The position numbers and the translations under genes were made by a program. DNA of 64,000 nucleotides from Aureimonas flava (GTDB lineage: Bacteria; Pseudomonadota; Alphaproteobacteria; Rhizobiales; Rhizobiaceae), in contig NZ_QYRN01000002.1 of the NCBI RefSeq assembly GCF_003583935.1, positions 310,001-374,000 of the forward strand, written 5' to 3'. The notes under the pieces were generated by a model. The model saw only the letters and a program-made list of their open reading frames with translations. It made no database searches and was not told the origin of the DNA. Of the stretch, positions 52,764 to 62,273 are shown one piece after another. Positions within the stretch are counted from its first letter, which is position 1. Every line of letters begins with the position of its first letter.

Positions 52764-54493
52764 CCGCCGGTTCCCGTGCGCGGAAGGTCGATCAGCGGCG
52801 GCTGCGGCCCCTCGCGGAAGCGCGGCAGGCGGTTGAAGATGCGCTCGCGCGCGCCGATCGCCTGCACCACCCCCTCGTTGAGCACCAGGAGGTCGTCGCA
52901 GAAGCCGAGGAGGCTGATGCGGTGGGAGACAACGATCACCGCCGCCCCGTCGTCGCGCAGGCGCTGCATGGTGCGCCCCAGCACCTGCTCGGCGCCGGCG
53001 TCGAGGTTGGAGTTGGGCTCGTCCAGCACCACCAGCCGCGGAGCGCCGTACACGGCGCGGGCCAGCGCGACGCGCTGGCGCTGGCCGCCCGACAGGACGT
53101 GGCCGCCGGGACCGCCGAGGCGCGTCGCGTAGCCGTCCGGCAGGCCGCGCATGATGTCGTGGATGCCGGCGAGCTCGACCGCCGCCAGGATCCGTTCGCT
53201 GCTGGCGTCCGGGTCGAAGCGGGCGATGTTCTCGGCGATGGTGCCGGGCAGGAACTCGACGTCCTGCGGCACGTAGCCGACATGGCGGCCGAGCTCGTCC
53301 GGGTCCCAGTGCGACAGGTCCTGTTCGCCGAACACGATCGTGCCGCGGACCGGCTTCCAGATCCCGGTGACCAGCCGCGACAGGCAGGACTTGCCCGCCC
53401 CGCTCGGCCCCACCACGCCGAGGATCCGGCCGGGCGCCAGCGAGAACGACACGTCGTTGATCACCGGCCGGGCCATGCCGGGCGGCCCGCCCACGAGGCG
53501 GCTGACCCGCAGCTCTCCCGCCGGCGCGGGCAGCGACATCGGCCGGGGCGCCGCCTCGATGCCGCGCAGCAGCGCGTCGAGCCGGCGCGCGGCGGAGGCG
53601 AAGGACTGAATCTGGCTCCAGTTGTTGATGATGTGCTGGAGCGGCCCCTGCGCGCGCATCATCACCATCAGGACCACGAACAGCACGGAAAGCTGGATCC
53701 GGTCCGACAGGAACAGGAAGCCGCCCAGCCCGTAGACCACGATCATCTGCCCGTTCTGCACCATGCGCGGCACCAGGCCGATGCGCGCGGCGCGCGCCCC
53801 GGCCAGGCCCCGCCAGCCGAGCCCGTCGCGGTGCAGCGCGTACCAGCGCTCGGCCAGCGCCGGCAGCATGCCCATGACGCGCAGCGCCTCGGCGTTGCGC
53901 GACACGGCGAGGCCGAACTCGTTGGCCTCGCCGTCGAGCCGCTGCGCCGCCGCCAGATGGGCCGAGACCCAATAGTGGGTGGCCAGCGAAGCGGCCGCCG
54001 AGAAGGTGAGGAGGCCGAGCATCAGGAAGCCGAACGCGGCGTTGATGAAGAACATCGCCAGCACGAAGAGCGGCGACCAGAAGGCGTCGATCAACGCCGA
54101 CAGGGAGGGGCCGCACAGGAAGCGGCGAACGGTCTGGAGATCGGCCAGCGCCTGGGCGGCGGGCACGCCGGCGCGCCCCTGCCCCCGGTTCACCGCGTCG
54201 AAGCAGACGCGGGTCAGGCGCTCGTCGATCACCAGCCCCATGCGCTCCAGCACCTGGCCGCGGATCTGCTCCATCACCGTGTAGGTGGCCGCCACCACCG
54301 CCGCGATCACCAGAAGCGTCGCCAGCGTCGAGGCGTTGCGGCTGGTGCCGACGCGCTCCACGATGCTCATCGGCACCATGGACATGGCCATGAACAGGAA
54401 CGGCAGGAAGAAGCCGAAGGCGAAGAGGTTGAGATAGCCGAAGGACAGCGTGCGGACGATGCCGAGGAGCGGCGAGGACAGGGCGGGCTTCAC
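52760..54493 (-). CDS. Type I secretion ABC transporter (PrtD-like)
   Basis: A 577-residue exporter half-transporter. Membrane domain in the first 320 residues (six segments), then an ATPase domain with Walker A GPSGAGKS near residue 367, signature LSGGQRQR near 466 and Walker B VVLDEPNSNLD near 490. The DEPNSNLD form and QDVEFLPGTIAENI are typical of PrtD/AprD transporters, which export RTX proteases, lipases and S-layer proteins. GTG at 54493 overlaps a short upstream frame, and its stop is coupled to the HlyD-like gene. Confidence 0.9.
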   Translation of the reverse strand: MKPALSSPLLGIVRTLSFGYLNLFAFGFFLPFLFMAMSMVPMSIVERVGTSRNASTLATLLVIAAVVAATYTVMEQIRGQVLERMGLVIDERLTRVCFDAVNRGQGRAGVPAAQALADLQTVRRFLCGPSLSALIDAFWSPLFVLAMFFINAAFGFLMLGLLTFSAAASLATHYWVSAHLAAAQRLDGEANEFGLAVSRNAEALRVMGMLPALAERWYALHRDGLGWRGLAGARAARIGLVPRMVQNGQMIVVYGLGGFLFLSDRIQLSVLFVVLMVMMRAQGPLQHIINNWSQIQSFASAARRLDALLRGIEAAPRPMSLPAPAGELRVSRLVGGPPGMARPVINDVSFSLAPGRILGVVGPSGAGKSCLSRLVTGIWKPVRGTIVFGEQDLSHWDPDELGRHVGYVPQDVEFLPGTIAENIARFDPDASSERILAAVELAGIHDIMRGLPDGYATRLGGPGGHVLSGGQRQRVALARAVYGAPRLVVLDEPNSNLDAGAEQVLGRTMQRLRDDGAAVIVVSHRISLLGFCDDLLVLNEGVVQAIGARERIFNRLPRFREGPQPPLIDLPRTGTGG

Positions 54494-54609
54494 GCGCCCC
54501 CCGTCCCGGCGGCCGGGCGCGGCAGAACCGGGCGCGGCGGGGCCGGGGGCGCGCCGGTCGCCCCGTCTCCCGCCCCGCGGCGCTTCCCGGCGCTCCGGGG
54601 ATCGCGCAT
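54490..54609 (-). CDS. Possible short leader ORF upstream of prtD
   Basis: A 39-residue frame with AAAGGAA upstream of the ATG at 54609 and a four-base GTGA overlap with the PrtD-like gene. The product is arginine/proline-rich and not recognised. It could couple translation into the ATPase gene, or be a chance frame. Confidence 0.35.
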   Translation of the reverse strand: MRDPRSAGKRRGAGDGATGAPPAPPRPVLPRPAAGTGGA

Positions 54610-54750
54610 GGCTCGTTCCTTTCCGGCTGCCGCCGTTGCCTCGAGGTTGGGGTCGGGCGGGATCGAAGCCGCCCGCCGTCCGTTGTTCCGGCGGCGCGCA
54701 GGAGCCGTCGCCGCGTCTTCGAGGAAAACTCGCACGGGGGGAGTAAAGCT

Positions 54751-56010
54751 CTGTTTAAAAAGGCGACGCCGCCCCGCATCCCGCACCCCGCGCTCGTACC
54801 CCCGCCCGCACCCGCGCCCGCGCCGTCTCCGCCGCGGCGACGTCGCGTCCTCGGGGGCGCGCTGGCGGCCGGGCTGGCCGCCAACACGGGCGCTGCGTCA
54901 GGAGGCGAGCCCCCCGCGCTCCGGCTGGCGGCCGACCCGGCGCGCGAGCGCCTCCTGTTCGATCACGGGCGCGACGCGTGCGAGACCTGGGACATCCCGG
55001 ACACGCCGAGCCGGGCCTTCCGCGACGCGCGCGGAACGATCCACCTGTTCCAGAGCCATCACCGCGCGCGGGCTCTGACGGGGCCGGACTTCGCCTCGCT
55101 GCGCCACGCCTGCGCCGTGTCCTTCGAGGGCGGCGGGCGGGACGATCCGGCCTCCTTCGACAACCGGAGCTGGATCGCCAGCACCTTCTCGCCCGACGGG
55201 CGCACCGTGCACGCGGTGGTGCACGACGAGTATCGCGGCCACGCGCCGGACACCTGCGGGCCGGAGGCGGCGGGCGCGTGCTGGTACAACACCCTGACCG
55301 CCGCCGTATCGACGGACGGAGGCGAGAGCTTCCGGCCGGCCGAGCCGCGCCTCGTGGCCGCGCTGCCGCGCCGGGCGGACGAGACGCGCGGACACCATGC
55401 CGGCCTGTTCGAGCCGACCAACATCGTGCCCGTCTTCGGCGGCTTCGCGATGATGGCCAACGTCGTCGCCCCGGCGCCCCAGCGGCCGGGCAACTGCCTC
55501 CTGCGCACGGACGACCTTGCCGACGCCTCGCGCTGGCGGGCCTGGACCGGCGACGCCTTCGCGACGCGCTTCGCCGACCCCTATGCCCGAGACCTCGATC
55601 CGGCCGCGCACCTGTGCGAGCCGATCGACCCGGCCGCCCTGCCCTGGCCGGTGACGAGCCTGGTCCGCCATCGGGGCTCCGGCCTGTGGATCGCCACCAT
55701 GAAGGGCCGGCGCGCCGACGAGGCGGGGGTGGAGCGGACCGGCGTGTTCTACGCCACCAGCCCCGACCTCCTCCATTGGCGGGGGCCCCGGCTTCTCCTG
55801 GAATCGCCGCTGATGGGCAGCGGCACGCCCTGCGCCCCGCAGCGCCCGATCGGCTACCCGGCGCTGATCGATCCGGCCAGCGCGGACCGCAACTTCGCCT
55901 CGGTCGGCGACCATCCGTCCCTCACCTTCGTGCGGGCCCGGCTCCGCGGCTGCGAGCTCGGGCCGGAGCGCGACATCGTGATCGTGCCGGTGGAGATCGG
56001 GGCGCCCTGA
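54751..56010 (+). CDS. Secreted sialidase/beta-propeller-like protein with apparent CTG start
   Basis: A 419-residue protein. The N-terminus has four arginines followed by a hydrophobic run (RRRRVLGGALAAGLAA), resembling a Tat signal. The body has beta-propeller-like blocks, including STDGGESF (Asp-box-like) near residue 190 and NIVPVFGGFAMMANVV. No ATG, GTG or TTG exists in this frame upstream of 55117, yet coding-like sequence with the signal runs from a CTG at 54751 that sits seven bases after GGGGGGAG. The first conventional start (GTG 55117) would remove the signal and about a quarter of the fold. The function is unknown. Confidence 0.68.
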   Translation: MFKKATPPRIPHPALVPPPAPAPAPSPPRRRRVLGGALAAGLAANTGAASGGEPPALRLAADPARERLLFDHGRDACETWDIPDTPSRAFRDARGTIHLFQSHHRARALTGPDFASLRHACAVSFEGGGRDDPASFDNRSWIASTFSPDGRTVHAVVHDEYRGHAPDTCGPEAAGACWYNTLTAAVSTDGGESFRPAEPRLVAALPRRADETRGHHAGLFEPTNIVPVFGGFAMMANVVAPAPQRPGNCLLRTDDLADASRWRAWTGDAFATRFADPYARDLDPAAHLCEPIDPAALPWPVTSLVRHRGSGLWIATMKGRRADEAGVERTGVFYATSPDLLHWRGPRLLLESPLMGSGTPCAPQRPIGYPALIDPASADRNFASVGDHPSLTFVRARLRGCELGPERDIVIVPVEIGAP

Positions 56011-56017
56011 GGCGCCC

Positions 56018-57148
56018 TCACATGCGGGTCGTCACCCCGTTCTTCTCGATGAAGGCCTTCATCCGGTCGTAGCGTTCGGGGAAGCGCTGCGCGAAGCGGG
56101 CGAAGCGCGAGGGCGCGAGCGCCTCGGCCAGCGTCTGGCGCTCGAACTCGGCCGGCGTGTAGATCGGCAGGTCGAAGGTCTCGGCCAGCTCGCGCGAGCG
56201 CGTGTCGTAGGAGAACAGGACGCCCGGCACGCCCATGGCCACGGCCGGCAGCACCGCGTGGACCCGGTAGCCGAGCGCCGCGTCGAACTGGGGCGCGTAG
56301 ACGTCGTAGTCGCCCGGCGCGCCGACATAGTAGAGGCGCTGCTCGTAGAGCGCCTTGAGCCGGGCGCCCGTGGTCTCGTCGAACCAGCCCTCGGCCACCA
56401 GCTTGGCGGTGGCGCGCTGCTGGTGAACCGGTGCCCGGAAGAAGAACGCCTTCTCCTCCGGCTCGCCGTGGCAGGACAGGTAGAGGTCGGCGGCAAGGTC
56501 GAGCTTGGCGATGATGCGCTTCTGCGTGGCGGTGAAGTCGGCCGGATCCACCGCGTAGGTCGAGCCGACCTCGCGGCGCAGCGAGAAGGTGACGCGCCGC
56601 GGCCCCCCCTCCGCATGGCGCAGAGCCATGGCCCGGTCGCGCGCGCGGAACATGGACGGGCAGCCGACGATCTCCAGGTTGTGGATGCCGTTGCGGTGGA
56701 GCGTCTCGGCCGAGAAGGCGCCGCGCACGCCGATCGTGGCGCGCTCGGCGATCGCCTCCCACAGGCGGCGGCCCTCCGGCGGCAGCACGATCGGGCGCTC
56801 GGTCTCGGCCTGCGCGCCGACGCCGATGCACAGGACCGGCAGGTCCAGGGCCTCCAGCCATTGCGGGAAGTGGCCCCAGTCCATCGCCTCGTGGATGTAG
56901 TTGGAGCCTCGCAGGAGGATGAAGTCGCAAGCGTCCCGGACGCGGGCGACGCCCTCGTCCGTCACCGGTTCGTCGATGTTGAGCGAGACGCCTTGCGCGT
57001 AGTCCACCAGGCGCAGCGTGGAATCGTACACGCAGATGTCGCCCGTGTTGTAGTAGTCCTCCAGCGTGTTTCGGAACGGCACGTCGAACCACACGGCCTC
57101 GTGGTTGTTGAGCCGCCGGCCGGAATACTTCACCAGGGCTGCGCGCAT
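56018..57148 (-). CDS. Polysaccharide pyruvyl transferase-family protein
   Basis: A 376-residue protein of the pyruvyl transferase fold (PF04230-like). It carries the CIGVGAQAETE stretch after a hydrophobic strand, IGVRGAFSAETL and IVGCPSMF, typical of the family, and a C-terminal VLFSYDTRSRELAE region. Members transfer pyruvate from PEP onto glycan hydroxyls, or have related roles. It is separated from the upstream GT4 gene by 89 bases on the same strand, so it may be the distal gene of the SapC operon. Confidence 0.8.
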   Translation of the reverse strand: MRAALVKYSGRRLNNHEAVWFDVPFRNTLEDYYNTGDICVYDSTLRLVDYAQGVSLNIDEPVTDEGVARVRDACDFILLRGSNYIHEAMDWGHFPQWLEALDLPVLCIGVGAQAETERPIVLPPEGRRLWEAIAERATIGVRGAFSAETLHRNGIHNLEIVGCPSMFRARDRAMALRHAEGGPRRVTFSLRREVGSTYAVDPADFTATQKRIIAKLDLAADLYLSCHGEPEEKAFFFRAPVHQQRATAKLVAEGWFDETTGARLKALYEQRLYYVGAPGDYDVYAPQFDAALGYRVHAVLPAVAMGVPGVLFSYDTRSRELAETFDLPIYTPAEFERQTLAEALAPSRFARFAQRFPERYDRMKAFIEKNGVTTRM

Positions 57149-57237
57149 GGGGTCCAACCTTCGTGTGGGGTCGCCGGGAAATGCAGGAACCGGCCGAGCA
57201 TGGGCAAGAATGATTAAGCTTCGATGGGAGCCCGGCG

Positions 57238-58506
57238 TCAGCCGGCGCCGAACAGGCCCGGCTCGAAGCGCGGCGGGTGCCGGCGCGGCAGCGCGGCCGG
57301 CGCATGGAGGAGCCGCATCGCCTCCGGCACGCAGACGCCGGCCATGTCGTAGCGCTCCACCACCGTGCGGCGGGCGGCGGCGCGCATCCGGCCGAAGCCC
57401 TCGGGCTCGGCCAGCACCCGCGTCACCGTCGCGGCGAGCGCCGCCGGGTCGTGGAAGGGCACCAGCAGGCCGTTGCTCCCGTCGATCACCTCGCGCACCG
57501 GCGGCGTGTCGGAAGCCACCACCGCGCAGCCCGTGGCCATCGCCTCCAGGCACGACCAGGACAGGACGAACGGGTAGGTCAGGTAGACGTGGGCGCGCGA
57601 CACCTTGAGCACGTCGAGATAGCGCGCGAAGGGCAGGTGGCCGAGGAAGTGGACGCGCGACAGGTCGATCTCGCCCGCCACCTCGTTCAGGAACACCCGG
57701 TGCCAGCTCTCGCCGGAGGGCGGCCGCTGGCCGTAGGACACGTCGAAGCCGCCGACCACCAGGACGCGCGCCGCCGGTCGGCTCCTCAGGATCGCCGGCA
57801 GGGCGCGGCAGAACACGTGGTAGCCCCGCAGCGGCTCGAGGTTGCGCGCCACGAAGGTCACCGTCTCCTCGCCCGCGCGCAGAACCGTGCCGTCGTCGAG
57901 CCGCAGCGTGGCCGACGGGTCGGGCGCCACGAGGCGCGTGTCGACGCCCTCGTGCACGGTCCGGATCTTGGCCCGGAACTCGGCGGGAAAGGTCGAGCGC
58001 TGCCAGCGCGTCGGCGACAGGGCGAGGTCGCAGTCGGCCAGGGCCAGGAGGCTCGCCGCGTTGCGCGCGTGGAGGCCCACCAGACCGTCCAGGCCGAGCT
58101 CGGGAAACTCGGGGTCGAAGTTCACGTCGGAATCGCGCGGGCGGTAGAAATACTCGCAATACGCGGCGAGCCGCGCGTCGGGAAAGGCGGCGCGCAGCGG
58201 CATCGCCTCGCCCCAGCCCGAATGCGCCACCACGATATCGGGCGTGAAGCCGGAGGCGCGCAGCATGGTGGCGACGTAGAGCGTCTGCTCGGCGCGCCGG
58301 GCCTCGCCGTCGAAGCGGCGGGCGAAGGGATGGGTGGCCGCCAGCGAGCCGGGCGGCAGCGCGTAGCGGTGCAGCGTCACGCCCGGCAGCGGGCGCGAGC
58401 CCTCCGCCCCGATCGCCCGCACCTCGTTCTTCGGGTCGGCGCCCAGATGCAGCGCGAGGTGCCGGAACTGGGCGGGAAAGTTGTTGTGGACGAACAGGTA
58501 CTTCAT
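57238..58506 (-). CDS. Glycosyltransferase family 4
   Basis: A 422-residue GT-B enzyme. The N-terminus reads LFVHNNFPAQFRHLA, as in a clade of bacterial GT4 proteins. The donor site has VARNLEPLRGYH and SWSCLEAMATGCAVVASDTPP. The ATG at 58506 overlaps the SapC stop (ATGA), making it the sixth gene of the coupled chain. Its substrate is unknown; glycosylation of a surface protein or polysaccharide is inferred. Confidence 0.86.
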   Translation of the reverse strand: MKYLFVHNNFPAQFRHLALHLGADPKNEVRAIGAEGSRPLPGVTLHRYALPPGSLAATHPFARRFDGEARRAEQTLYVATMLRASGFTPDIVVAHSGWGEAMPLRAAFPDARLAAYCEYFYRPRDSDVNFDPEFPELGLDGLVGLHARNAASLLALADCDLALSPTRWQRSTFPAEFRAKIRTVHEGVDTRLVAPDPSATLRLDDGTVLRAGEETVTFVARNLEPLRGYHVFCRALPAILRSRPAARVLVVGGFDVSYGQRPPSGESWHRVFLNEVAGEIDLSRVHFLGHLPFARYLDVLKVSRAHVYLTYPFVLSWSCLEAMATGCAVVASDTPPVREVIDGSNGLLVPFHDPAALAATVTRVLAEPEGFGRMRAAARRTVVERYDMAGVCVPEAMRLLHAPAALPRRHPPRFEPGLFGAG

Positions 58507-59423
58507 GCCGCGGCGGGCGCGCGCGCCGCGCCCTCCCCCGTCTTGCGCGCCCGCCCCGGCTCGGGCGCCGGCTCGGCCGGCGGCGGGGCGGCGAACTCGG
58601 ACAGATCGCCGATGGCGAGGATGTCGAAGAGGTCGCTGCCGTCGAGCGCGAAGTTCATCGCCTCCAGACCGGCCAGCACGATGTCGGCGGGCTCGGCCGG
58701 GCGCGGCTCCTCGCGCCCGGCGCCGGTCGCCGCGCTCCGGGCGGACGGCTGCGGCAGGCGGTCGGGATGGAAGTGGCGGCGCGAGAAGGCCAGCGCGGCG
58801 GCCAGGTCCAGCGGCAGGAAGGAGCGCGCCGCCAGCGCCGCCGCCGCGCCCTCGTCCAGCGCCGCGAGGCGTCCGGGATCCACCGTGTGGTCGGCGGCGG
58901 GCGCCCCGGCCGGGTCGCGCAGCGGCACGAGGACGTTGGTGATGCGCAGGAGCTCGAGCGCCGCCGACAGGCGCACCGCGCCGGCGCGCATGGCCAGCAG
59001 CGCGCTGCGCACGCCCGCCATCTCCGCCGACAGCGTGCCGGCGGCGGGGTCCGCGCAGACCGGCATGCCCCAAGGGCCCACCAGCCCGGCATCCGACACC
59101 ACGTCGATCTCGTCGATCGGCCGCGCGCCGCGCCGGTTCGACAGGACGAACGGGTGGGTGCGCAGCGCCAGCGGGCGATAGCCGGCCTGCCACCGGCCGG
59201 CCGCGTCCACCGCCGGGCGGCGGCCGAAAGCCGGGTGCACCAGGGCGCCGAGCCGGGGCATGCCGCCCAGCACGCGCACGGCGAGCGGCAGGTGGTGGGA
59301 GGTCAGGTGGAACTCGGTGTCGTTGACCGGGATCCAGGCGAGCGAGGCCGCGAAGCCGAAATGCTCGGGCGGGCGGAAGCGCGCCCCGGCCATCGCGGCG
59401 AGCGGTGTCAGCGTCAGGGTCAT
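58503..59423 (-). CDS. SapC-family protein (copy 2)
   Basis: A 306-residue protein of the SapC family, named after the Campylobacter fetus S-layer locus sapCDEF. It shows the family pattern ending in YRPLALRTHPFVLSN. No signal peptide or membrane segment is apparent, so it seems cytoplasmic. The C-terminus is alanine/proline-rich and looks disordered. The ATG overlaps the stop of the other SapC gene. The biochemical role of SapC is not established. Confidence 0.8.
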   Translation of the reverse strand: MTLTLTPLAAMAGARFRPPEHFGFAASLAWIPVNDTEFHLTSHHLPLAVRVLGGMPRLGALVHPAFGRRPAVDAAGRWQAGYRPLALRTHPFVLSNRRGARPIDEIDVVSDAGLVGPWGMPVCADPAAGTLSAEMAGVRSALLAMRAGAVRLSAALELLRITNVLVPLRDPAGAPAADHTVDPGRLAALDEGAAAALAARSFLPLDLAAALAFSRRHFHPDRLPQPSARSAATGAGREEPRPAEPADIVLAGLEAMNFALDGSDLFDILAIGDLSEFAAPPPAEPAPEPGRARKTGEGAARAPAAA

Positions 59424-60142
59424 CGCGGCGCGCTTTCGGCCGCGGCGGCGCGGGCGGCGGCGAGCAGGGCGGCGGCGCGGAACAGCGACAGGCGGTGCAG
59501 CCCCAGGAGGCGGGCCGCGGCCATGCCGAACCGGGCGATCACCGGCTCGAGCCGCGGCGTGTCGAAGGCGCCCGCCGGCACCACGGCCAGTCCCTCGATG
59601 TCGCAGGTGCGGCCGTGCCCGAGGTCGAAGCGCAGCGGCCAGGGCTCCAGCAGGCCGAGCTCGCCCAGCGCCCGGCCGATCGCGGCGGTGCGCGCGAAGT
59701 CGCGCTCGAACAGCGAAAGGGCGCGCAGGCGCAGCTCGGCGCCCTTGCTGAGGCGCCCGTCGGCGGTGGTGATCGGCGCGCCGGCGTCGGTCGGCAGATC
59801 GGCGCCCGCCACGTCCAGGAGGCGCGGGTTCTCCGCTTCGCGCAAGGGTCCGGCGGGAAACACGAAAGGGTAGGCCTGGAGGAGCAGCGGCAGGAGCGGC
59901 AGCGCCTCGGCCGTGCCGGGTGGGAAGCCCGAGCCGTCTTCCAGGAGGGAGCGCAGGACGCACAGGCGCGGCCCCTCCTCGCCGCGCTGCCAGACCACGG
60001 GAAAGGCGGGGGCCAGCCGCTCGGCCTCGGCGGCCACGATCGGCACCAGCCCCGCCCGGCGCGGCAGGGGGTAGGAGAAGGGCGAATAGATGCGCGCGGC
60101 CATGCGCTCGCCCGTCAGCGGCTCGGCGCGCTCGCAGATCAC
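59420..60142 (-). CDS. SapC-family protein (copy 1)
   Basis: A 240-residue SapC-like protein. The family block LLLQAYPFVFPAG corresponds to the YRPLALRTHPF block of copy 2, and its C-terminus carries RLLGLHRLSLFRA. GTG at 60142 overlaps the preceding stop (GTGA); an ATG at 60103 is an alternative that removes 13 residues. The two copies are diverged, suggesting a heteromeric pair rather than a recent duplication. Confidence 0.78.
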   Translation of the reverse strand: MICERAEPLTGERMAARIYSPFSYPLPRRAGLVPIVAAEAERLAPAFPVVWQRGEEGPRLCVLRSLLEDGSGFPPGTAEALPLLPLLLQAYPFVFPAGPLREAENPRLLDVAGADLPTDAGAPITTADGRLSKGAELRLRALSLFERDFARTAAIGRALGELGLLEPWPLRFDLGHGRTCDIEGLAVVPAGAFDTPRLEPVIARFGMAAARLLGLHRLSLFRAAALLAAARAAAAESAPR

Positions 60143-60978
60143 CGGCGCTCCTCCGGCCGGCAGGGCACGAAGGCGGCGAAGGGCAGCGGCGCGTCGCCGG
60201 CCCGGAAACCGACGCTGGCGTCGAGGTCGAGCAGCAGCAGGGTGCGGCCGCCGAAGGCGTATTCCAGCGCCGCCCCGGCCTCGGCCGGCGGGCCGCCGAG
60301 ATGGGACCCCTCCACGAGGTCGAGCCGGCGCTCGGCCGCCGCCCAGAGGCCGATCGCCGGCGGCGCGTGGGGAAAGGCCTCGCGCAACGCCCGGCGGATG
60401 GCGGGCAGGTCCGCCCCGCGCACCTCGTCGCGGATCTCGCAGTCGATCGCCGTCTGGAGGTACAGTTCCAGGAGGTCGGCCGCCTGGAGCGCCACCTCGT
60501 CGCACACCGCGCGCGCGTCGCGGTTCCGGCGCTCGATGGGCAGCGTCAGCGGATGGGCGCCGAAGCGGGCGAGGCCCCGCAGGGCGTCGTGCTGCGCCTG
60601 CGCCAGCCAGCCGCGTCCGAGCATCCAGGACAGGGCCGCCGGATCGCGCCCCTGCCGGCGCCGGTCCTGCGTCAGCGCCTCGCGCGGGGCGAGCGCCGTG
60701 GTGCCCTGCTTCAGGAGCAGCGTGCCCCCGTCCAGGCGCACGTCGAGGACGCGCGGGTCCTGGCCGGGGGCGAGCGCCACGGCGAAGCCGAAGCCGACGA
60801 AGCCGTCGCCGAGCCCGGCATCGGCGAGGTCCTGGCGGAACACCTCCACCCGGCCGCCGCCCACGCAGCGGTCGTCGTGGAAGGCGAGCACCGTCGCTCC
60901 GCGCAGCGTCAGCGCGTCGCTGTGGATCCAGCCCTCGACGCGCGAGCGGGTGGCGAGGTCGATGTGGCCGCGGATCAT
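60139..60978 (-). CDS. Unknown protein with glycan-associated N-terminal domain
   Basis: A 279-residue protein I cannot name. The first 70 residues (GHIDLATRSRVEGWIHSD, later GDGFVGFGFAV) resemble a small beta-sandwich domain often seen beside glycosyltransferases in alphaproteobacteria; this recollection needs checking. The rest is helical, followed by an acidic/hydrophobic C-terminus. It lies between the GT4 and SapC genes with four-base overlaps on both sides. Confidence 0.65.
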   Translation of the reverse strand: MIRGHIDLATRSRVEGWIHSDALTLRGATVLAFHDDRCVGGGRVEVFRQDLADAGLGDGFVGFGFAVALAPGQDPRVLDVRLDGGTLLLKQGTTALAPREALTQDRRRQGRDPAALSWMLGRGWLAQAQHDALRGLARFGAHPLTLPIERRNRDARAVCDEVALQAADLLELYLQTAIDCEIRDEVRGADLPAIRRALREAFPHAPPAIGLWAAAERRLDLVEGSHLGGPPAEAGAALEYAFGGRTLLLLDLDASVGFRAGDAPLPFAAFVPCRPEERR

Positions 60979-62273
60979 TCGGCGGCCTCGAGCGGCGGCG
61001 CGAGGCGCGCGGGCGCGAAGCCGAAGGAGTCGCAGTAGCGCCGCGCCATCTCGGCCGCCGAGATCACGGCGGGCAGGCCGGCGCGCAGCACGGCGGCGTT
61101 GCGCGGGTCGGCGGCCAGGCGCAGGGCGCGCAGGAGGTCCGCCGCGTCGCCGAGCCGGAAGTGGAGCCCGGCCACCCCGTCCGGCACCTTCTCGGCCATG
61201 CCGCCGATGCCCGTGCAGATGACGGGCGCGCCGGCGCCGAACGCCTCCTGGATCACCACGGGCGAGTTCTCCCACCACTTGGACGGGATCACCACGTAGT
61301 CGCACTCGCTCATCAGCCGGTGCACCGACCGGTTGTCGTAGGCGCCCGCGTAGGACAGGAACGGGTGGGCCTTGAGGCTCGTCTCGAACCGTTCGGTGAA
61401 CTCCGGCCCCTGGCCGATCAGGTTGCCGTGGATGCGCAGCCGCATGGTGGCGGCGAGCGCCTTGTCGGCGCCGATCAGGTCGGCGACGTCGAGCAGCACG
61501 TCGACGCCCTTGAACGGGTTGATCTGGCCGAAGAAGCCGAAGGTCCAGCTCCGGTCGCGCTTGGGGCCGCGCATCGGCTCGGCCGGCGCCAGGAGGCCGT
61601 TCTCGATCACCCGCATGCGCGCCGGGTCGAGGCCCCAGTCGGTGAAGCGGTCGGCCAGGAACCGGCTCGGCGAGACGAAGCCGTCGAAATCGCCGAAACT
61701 GTCGAGCATCGTCTCGCGGCGCATGGCGAACTGCGCGCGCAGGTGCTCGGGAAAGCAGGTGGCGCAGGCCTCGTTGGAGGCGCCCTCGCACAGGATCCGG
61801 ACCTGGCGCGTGATCATCTGCCCGTGGTTCTGGCAGATCGCCAGGAACTCGTGGATGGTGAGGAACGTGCGCATGCCGGGCATCGCCCTGACGGCGCGCA
61901 GGGCGCCGAGGCCGAGATGGTAGAAGTGGTGGAAGTTGGCGAGGCCCACCCCCTCGCGCGCCAGGATCTCGACGAGCTGGTCGGACACCGAGCGCGGCGC
62001 GAGGTGGTAGAAGTGGTCGTAGCGTTCGGCATCGTGGAACACGGCGAACTCGTGCTCGTCGGCGAAGGCGAGGCGATGGCGCGTGGCGGAGGCGCAGGCC
62101 CCGACGTAGATGGCGTCCACGCCGATCTGCCGGAGGCCCCGGAACAGCGCATAGGCCGAGATCTCGGCGCCGCCCTTGGAGAGCGAGGGGTGGCTGTGGG
62201 AGATCACCGCCACCTTGGGGCGGGCGGCGGCGGCGGCGTCCGCGCCGGCGCGATTGGCGTTGGCGGGGATCAT
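60975..62273 (-). CDS. Glycosyltransferase family 4
   Basis: A 432-residue GT-B enzyme. N-terminal acceptor loop HPSLSKGGAEISAYALF, a CEGASNEACATCFPEH cysteine cluster in the middle (three cysteines, about residues 158-168), and donor motifs FGFFGQINPFKGVDVLLD and WWENSPVVIQEAFGAGAPVI. The cysteine-rich segment is a feature of a subset of GT4 enzymes that act on surface glycans. Overlaps both neighbours by four bases (ATGA). Confidence 0.87.
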   Translation of the reverse strand: MIPANANRAGADAAAAARPKVAVISHSHPSLSKGGAEISAYALFRGLRQIGVDAIYVGACASATRHRLAFADEHEFAVFHDAERYDHFYHLAPRSVSDQLVEILAREGVGLANFHHFYHLGLGALRAVRAMPGMRTFLTIHEFLAICQNHGQMITRQVRILCEGASNEACATCFPEHLRAQFAMRRETMLDSFGDFDGFVSPSRFLADRFTDWGLDPARMRVIENGLLAPAEPMRGPKRDRSWTFGFFGQINPFKGVDVLLDVADLIGADKALAATMRLRIHGNLIGQGPEFTERFETSLKAHPFLSYAGAYDNRSVHRLMSECDYVVIPSKWWENSPVVIQEAFGAGAPVICTGIGGMAEKVPDGVAGLHFRLGDAADLLRALRLAADPRNAAVLRAGLPAVISAAEMARRYCDSFGFAPARLAPPLEAAE

